Positions 60,814 to 64,000 of a stretch of 64,000 bases of DNA are shown here, one piece after another. Location: assembly GCA_027531565.1 (NCBI GenBank), contig JAPZSB010000010.1, positions 62,001 to 126,000 on the forward strand, in the 5' to 3' direction. The first letter of the stretch is position 1. Each line of letters opens with the position of its first letter. The DNA is from Beijerinckiaceae bacterium (lineage in GTDB: Bacteria > Pseudomonadota > Alphaproteobacteria > Rhizobiales > Beijerinckiaceae). The position numbers and the translations under genes were made by a program. Under the pieces are notes generated by a model. The model did not search any database. It saw nothing but the letters and a program-made list of their open reading frames with translations, and was not told the origin of the DNA.

Positions 60814-63273
60814 ATGTCTGGTTTTTCTGTTGGCAGCAGCATGAATGCGGTCGTTCGGCGTGTCCTTCTCGCCTTTGCAGCCCTGTTCATCGCGTTCTCG
60901 GCGGTTTCCCCGGCGGCAGCGCAGTCGATCTCGGTGCAGGGCAACAAGCGCGTCGAGACAGAGACGATTCGCTCCTTCCTCACGCTGGCCCCGGGCGAAA
61001 GCTACACGCCCGCCCGAATCGACCAGGGCATCAAGGATCTCTTCGCGACCGGGCTGTTCTCGGATGTCCGCATCCGCCGTGCCGGCAACGGCATTGTCGT
61101 GCAGGTCGTCGAGAACTCGCTCATCAACCGCGTCACCTTTGTCGGCAATTCCAAGGTCAAGACCGACGTCCTGATCGGGGAAGTGCAGACGCGCTCGCGC
61201 GGGCCGTTCAGCCAGTCCATGGTTGACCAGGACGTGGCGCGCATCCGCGAGATCTATGCCCGCCAGGGCCGCGCCGCGGCCGATGTCAACGCGCAGGTCA
61301 CGACGCAGCCGGACGGCCGCATCGACGTGACCTTCTCGATCCGCGAGGGTGACAAGACCGGCGTCTCGGCGATCGTGTTCCAGGGCAACCAGGCCTTCTC
61401 GAACTGGAAGCTCAAGGGCGTCATGCAGACGACCGAATCGAATTTCCTCAGCTTCCTCAAGAGCACGGACATCTATGATCCGGACCGCATCGCGGCCGAT
61501 CTCGAGGCGATCCGCCGCTTCTACCTGAAGAACGGCTATGCCGATTTCCGCATCATCTCGTCGGATGCGCAGCTCGACGCCGCCCGGAAGGGCTACATCA
61601 TCACGATCGTGATGGAAGAGGGCGAGCGCTACACGGTTGCCGGTGCCGATGTTGAATCGCAGATCGCCGATGTCGACACGCAGCGCCTGCGCAGCTCGAT
61701 CCGCACCCGCTCGGGCCAGACCTACAATGCCGAGGATGTCGAGAAATCCGTCGATGCGATCAGCCGCGAAGTGGCGCAGCGGGGCTATGCCTTTGCCCAG
61801 GTCCGCCCCCGCGGCGACCGTGACCCGGCCTCCCGGACGGTGAAGATCGTCTATTCGGTCGAGCAGGGCCCGCGCGTCTATGTCGAGCGGATCGTCGTGC
61901 GCGGCAACACCCGCACGCGGGATCATGTGGTCCGCCGCGAATTCGATATCGGCGAGGGTGATGCCTACAACAAGGCTGCCGTCGACCGCGCCGAGCGCCG
62001 CCTGCGCAATCTCGGCTTCTTCAAGACGGTCCGCATCAGCAACGAGCCGGGCTCCGCGCCGGACCGCGTGATCATCAATGTCGATGTCGAGGACCAGGCG
62101 ACCGGCAGCTTCTCGATCGCCGGCGGCTTCTCGACGTCGGAAGGTTTCCTGGCCGAGGCCTCGCTGCAGGAAACCAACTTCCAGGGTCGTGGCCAGTTCG
62201 TCCGCATCTCGGCCTCGAACGGCCAGAAGTCGCGCGGCGGTGAATTCTCCTTCACCGAGCCGTTCTTCCTCGGCCGCCGCATCGCTGCGGGCTTCGACAT
62301 CTTCACGAAGTTCACCGATGTGACGAGCTATTCGCGCTATCAGTCGCGCAATACCGGCTTCACGATCCGTGCGGGTATCCCGCTGACCGAGGAAATCTCG
62401 ATCGGCACGCGCTATTCGCTCTACCAGCAGCGTATTCGTGTGCCCAACTCGGCCAGCTACCCGTACAACAACTGCGATGGCTTGCCTTTCGCCCCGGCGC
62501 TGTCCAATACCTGTCTGGCGGATGGCGAAGCGTCTGTGGCGATCAAGGAAGCGCGCGGGAATACCGTCACGTCGCTGGTCGGCCTGACGCTCGCCTACAA
62601 CACGCTGGATAACATCTCGAACCCGACCCAGGGCACGTTCGCCGAACTCAAGCCGGAAATCGCCGGCCTTGGCGGGGATTCCCGCTTCGTCCGTGCGGTG
62701 GCCTCGGCCCGCTATTACCAGACCCTCTGGGATGATGTGGTCGGCATGGTCAAGCTGCAGGGCGGCCACATGTTCGCCTATGGCGACCAGAAGCTTCGCG
62801 TGCTTGACCATTTCAACCTGGGTCCGGACCTCGTCCGTGGCTTTGGTCCGTCGGGAATCGGTCCTCGCGACCGGAACAGTGACTCGTCGGCCAACGCAAT
62901 CGGCGGTACGACCTATTTCGGTGCGACGGCGGAAATGACTTTTCCGATCTTCGGCATTCCCAAGGAATTCGGCCTCCGCGGTGCGGTCTTCGCCGATGCC
63001 GGCACGCTGTTCGGCTATAAAGGCCGGAAGAATTTCGACCTTAACGGGAATGGCGTGTCGGATTGCGTGGATCCCGGCAATACCCGGTTCCAGTCTGAAT
63101 GCCTGAACGTGCGGGATGAATCGAAGATCCGCTCGTCGGTCGGTGCCGGCCTGCTCTGGGCTTCGCCGCTCGGTCCGATCCGCATCGACTATGCCTATGC
63201 GCTTACCCGGGTTCGCGGGGCCGGCGGCGACCGCCTCCAGGCGTTCCGCTTCTCCGGCGGCGCCCGGTTCTAA
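60814..63273 (+). CDS. bamA: Outer membrane protein assembly factor BamA
   Basis: An 819-residue Omp85 protein that inserts beta-barrel proteins. A signal peptide ending SPAAAQ is followed by five POTRA domains (ISVQGNKRVETETIRSFL begins POTRA1) and a C-terminal barrel ending in phenylalanine (FSGGARF). The VRGF loop is visible as LVRGFGPSGIGPRD. Starts at 60814, 60841 and 60721 are all in frame; 60814 (MSGFSVGSSMNAVVRR) gives a normal signal and has a GGGACGGG-type site. 60721 would add 31 residues. Confidence 0.95.
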   Translation: MSGFSVGSSMNAVVRRVLLAFAALFIAFSAVSPAAAQSISVQGNKRVETETIRSFLTLAPGESYTPARIDQGIKDLFATGLFSDVRIRRAGNGIVVQVVENSLINRVTFVGNSKVKTDVLIGEVQTRSRGPFSQSMVDQDVARIREIYARQGRAAADVNAQVTTQPDGRIDVTFSIREGDKTGVSAIVFQGNQAFSNWKLKGVMQTTESNFLSFLKSTDIYDPDRIAADLEAIRRFYLKNGYADFRIISSDAQLDAARKGYIITIVMEEGERYTVAGADVESQIADVDTQRLRSSIRTRSGQTYNAEDVEKSVDAISREVAQRGYAFAQVRPRGDRDPASRTVKIVYSVEQGPRVYVERIVVRGNTRTRDHVVRREFDIGEGDAYNKAAVDRAERRLRNLGFFKTVRISNEPGSAPDRVIINVDVEDQATGSFSIAGGFSTSEGFLAEASLQETNFQGRGQFVRISASNGQKSRGGEFSFTEPFFLGRRIAAGFDIFTKFTDVTSYSRYQSRNTGFTIRAGIPLTEEISIGTRYSLYQQRIRVPNSASYPYNNCDGLPFAPALSNTCLADGEASVAIKEARGNTVTSLVGLTLAYNTLDNISNPTQGTFAELKPEIAGLGGDSRFVRAVASARYYQTLWDDVVGMVKLQGGHMFAYGDQKLRVLDHFNLGPDLVRGFGPSGIGPRDRNSDSSANAIGGTTYFGATAEMTFPIFGIPKEFGLRGAVFADAGTLFGYKGRKNFDLNGNGVSDCVDPGNTRFQSECLNVRDESKIRSSVGAGLLWASPLGPIRIDYAYALTRVRGAGGDRLQAFRFSGGARF

Positions 63274-63279
63274 GGAAAC

Positions 63280-63301
63280 AGGCGGGCTCCGGCCCGCCTT
63301 T
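63280..63301 (+). terminator. Intrinsic terminator after bamA, directly at the lpxD start
   Basis: GGCGGGC and GCCCGCC form a 7-bp stem with a TCCG loop, followed by TTTT. The lpxD ATG at 63304 begins right after the T run, leaving no room for a separate ribosome site. Confidence 0.7.
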
Positions 63302-63303
63302 TC

Positions 63304-64000
63304 ATGATGTCCAGCGTCCAGTTCTTTTCCTCACCCTCGCCGGTCACGCCGCGCCAGCTGGCGGAAGCGACGGGGGCCAAGCTGGCCGGTGGCGGTGATC
63401 CGGATGGCGTGCTGACGGGGATTGCCCCGCTCGAAAGCGCCGAAGCCGGGGCCCTGGCCTTCCTCGACAATCCTTCCTATGCGCGCTTTGCCGCCGGGAC
63501 GCGGGCTTCGGCCTGCCTGATCGCGCCGCGCTTTGCGGAAGCGCTGGCGGCGGATTGCGTGGCCCTTGTCACGCCGGAGCCGTACCGCGCCTTTGCGAAG
63601 GCGGCGACGCTGATGTTTCCTGCGGCGCAGCGCCCGCAGCCGATCTTCAACAGCCGCGGCGTGGCGCCGGGCTGTTTCGTCCATCCCGATGCCAGGCTTG
63701 AATCCGGTGTCATCGTCGATCCCGGCGTGGTGATCGGAGCCGGCGCGGAAATCGGCCGCGGAACGATCATTGCCGCCAATGCGGTGATCGGCCCCGGCGT
63801 GCGGATCGGCCGGGATTGCGCGATCGGCCCCTCGGCGACGATTGTCCATGCGCTGATCGGCAACCGCGTCATCATCCATACCGGCGCGCGGATCGGGCAG
63901 GACGGGTTCGGCTTCGCGATGGGACCGCAGGGGCATCTCAAGGTGCCGCAGATCGGCCGCGTCATCCTGCAGGACGATGTCGATATCGGCGCCAACACGA
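63304..64000 (+). CDS. lpxD: UDP-3-O-acylglucosamine N-acyltransferase, partial at window edge
   Basis: The first 232 residues of LpxD, the third acyltransferase of lipid A synthesis. The uridine-binding N-terminal domain ([30 protein letters not shown]) leads into hexapeptide repeats ([38 protein letters not shown]) forming the left-handed helix. The catalytic His and C-terminus lie beyond the window. The start could be ATG 63304 or 63307. Confidence 0.93.
   Translation, partial: MMSSVQFFSSPSPVTPRQLAEATGAKLAGGGDPDGVLTGIAPLESAEAGALAFLDNPSYARFAAGTRASACLIAPRFAEALAADCVALVTPEPYRAFAKAATLMFPAAQRPQPIFNSRGVAPGCFVHPDARLESGVIVDPGVVIGAGAEIGRGTIIAANAVIGPGVRIGRDCAIGPSATIVHALIGNRVIIHTGARIGQDGFGFAMGPQGHLKVPQIGRVILQDDVDIGANT

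Overview
This 64 kb window reads as ordinary core chromosome of a high-GC alphaproteobacterium, most likely of the order Hyphomicrobiales (Rhizobiales). The strongest clues are gene order: a complete 14-subunit nuo operon followed by birA, RNase J, methylmalonyl-CoA epimerase, a DUF1467 protein, a short (440 aa) proS, lolC, lolD and dnaE; a rpsB-tsf-pyrH-frr-uppS-cdsA-rseP-bamA-lpxD block; and tig, clpP, clpX and lon in one region. Other clues are a ribosomal protein S2 with a long C-terminal tail and a palindromic repeat of a type I associate with this order. I see no prophage, insertion sequence, CRISPR array or rRNA operon. No genus can be assigned from the sequence alone.

Layout. 1-9.7 kb: a Spy/CpxP-like secreted protein, a methyl-accepting chemotaxis protein, parE, a Tat-exported PhoX-type phosphatase, a small membrane protein, then glnB-glnA (minus strand). 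9.7-19.5 kb: a copper-ligand-poor multicopper-oxidase-fold protein, tRNA-Leu, tig, a BenE-type transporter, clpP, clpX and lon. 19.5-26.4 kb is the most accessory-looking part: two secreted ClpP-fold paralogues, a kinase-Usp fusion translationally coupled to a metallophosphoesterase, tRNA-Val, a DUF4189 protein, an Ala/Pro-rich exported protein, tRNA-Asp, an EamA transporter and a small exported protein. 26.7-43.3 kb: nuoA-nuoN, interrupted by three small genes and one palindromic repeat. 43.3-53.9 kb: birA to dnaE. 53.9-64 kb: translation start-up genes (S2, EF-Ts, RRF), UMP kinase and the envelope genes uppS, cdsA, rseP, bamA and a partial lpxD.

How the genes work together: protein quality control (trigger factor, ClpXP, Lon, with secreted ClpP-like proteins close by), nitrogen control (PII and glutamine synthetase), respiration (complex I) and outer-membrane biogenesis (LolCD, RseP, BamA, LpxD).

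Points that deserve a second look: the same C-terminal helix-hairpin-helix-like domain on both NuoE and S2; a histidine-rich loop in NuoL; the pair of exported ClpP-fold proteins with ClpP-like triad spacing; a nested inverted repeat of about 90 bp upstream of the chemotaxis gene; a candidate minus-strand small RNA between the DUF1467 gene and proS; the absence of dxr from its usual place; and several very small membrane-protein genes. I found no convincing multi-gene novel defence or biosynthetic system.
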